Virus record (IMG/VR): IMGVR_UViG_3300025626_001508 | Coordinates: 1 to 20,228 of that record | DNA from: a virus | DNA length: 20,228 nucleotides | Strand: one strand, 5' to 3' | In this document: in pieces, positions 20,223 through 20,228 of the stretch | How the letters are laid out: every line of letters begins with the position of its first letter | Position numbering within the stretch: the first letter of the stretch is position 1 | Made by a program: the position numbers and the translations under genes | The notes under the pieces: model-generated | Told to the model about the DNA's origin: nothing | The model's database searches: none | What the model saw: the letters and a program-made list of their open reading frames with translations, nothing else

Positions 20223-20228
20223 AACAAA

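Overview
The window looks like part of a temperate tailed bacteriophage (or an integrated prophage), most likely podovirus-like and from a Gram-negative, probably gammaproteobacterial and possibly marine, host. The phage assignment is firm: a run of virion-type genes, a tyrosine recombinase, a family A phage DNA polymerase module and a primase-helicase sit together, tightly packed, with almost no other intergenic space. The host assignment is inference from gene style, Shine-Dalgarno sites, roughly 50% GC and the replication module type. No ribosomal, tRNA, CRISPR or IS sequence was seen.

Layout. (1) 1-9437, plus strand: one long late operon of structural genes. It starts with the 3' end of a gene ending in a Hint/intein-like domain, then a podovirus-type tail protein, a small virion-associated protein, a Gly/Gln/Asn-rich protein, and four large or medium proteins that look like internal/ejection proteins, the last with an N-terminal acetyltransferase-like (GNAT) domain. 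(2) 9376-9885: a small leftward gene antisense to the end of the late operon, then an AT-rich stretch with four same-strand TGTGACT repeats, the likely attP/integrase-binding and integrase promoter region. (3) 9886-10920: integrase, plus strand. (4) 16952 down to 10898, minus strand: early replication operon, in transcription order Cas4-like nuclease (DUF2800), single-strand binding protein (DUF2815), intrinsic terminator, small protein, DNA polymerase A, VRR-NUC nuclease, SNF2-type helicase, HTH/excisionase-like protein, DUF3310 protein. (5) 17073-20060, plus strand: Cro/YdaS-like regulator, small protein, primase-polymerase/SF3 helicase, zinc-ribbon protein, strong terminator. (6) 20187 onward: a promoter for another rightward operon that begins beyond the window.

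How it fits together. The leftward and rightward early operons diverge from 16953-17072, where two 17-bp sites containing GGTTGAC form an inverted pair, each supplying a perfect TTGACA -35 box, so the two promoters overlap. Every exact copy of GGTTGAC/GTCAACC I found by eye (four) lies in a promoter region: two in the divergent switch, one above the small antisense gene at 9570, one at the 20187 promoter. This suggests one phage repressor, plausibly the 17073 product, controlling at least three transcription units. The polymerase has Leu at the position equivalent to E. coli Pol I Phe762, a variant associated with temperate phages, which agrees with the integrase. No CI-type repressor with a cleavage domain is visible here.
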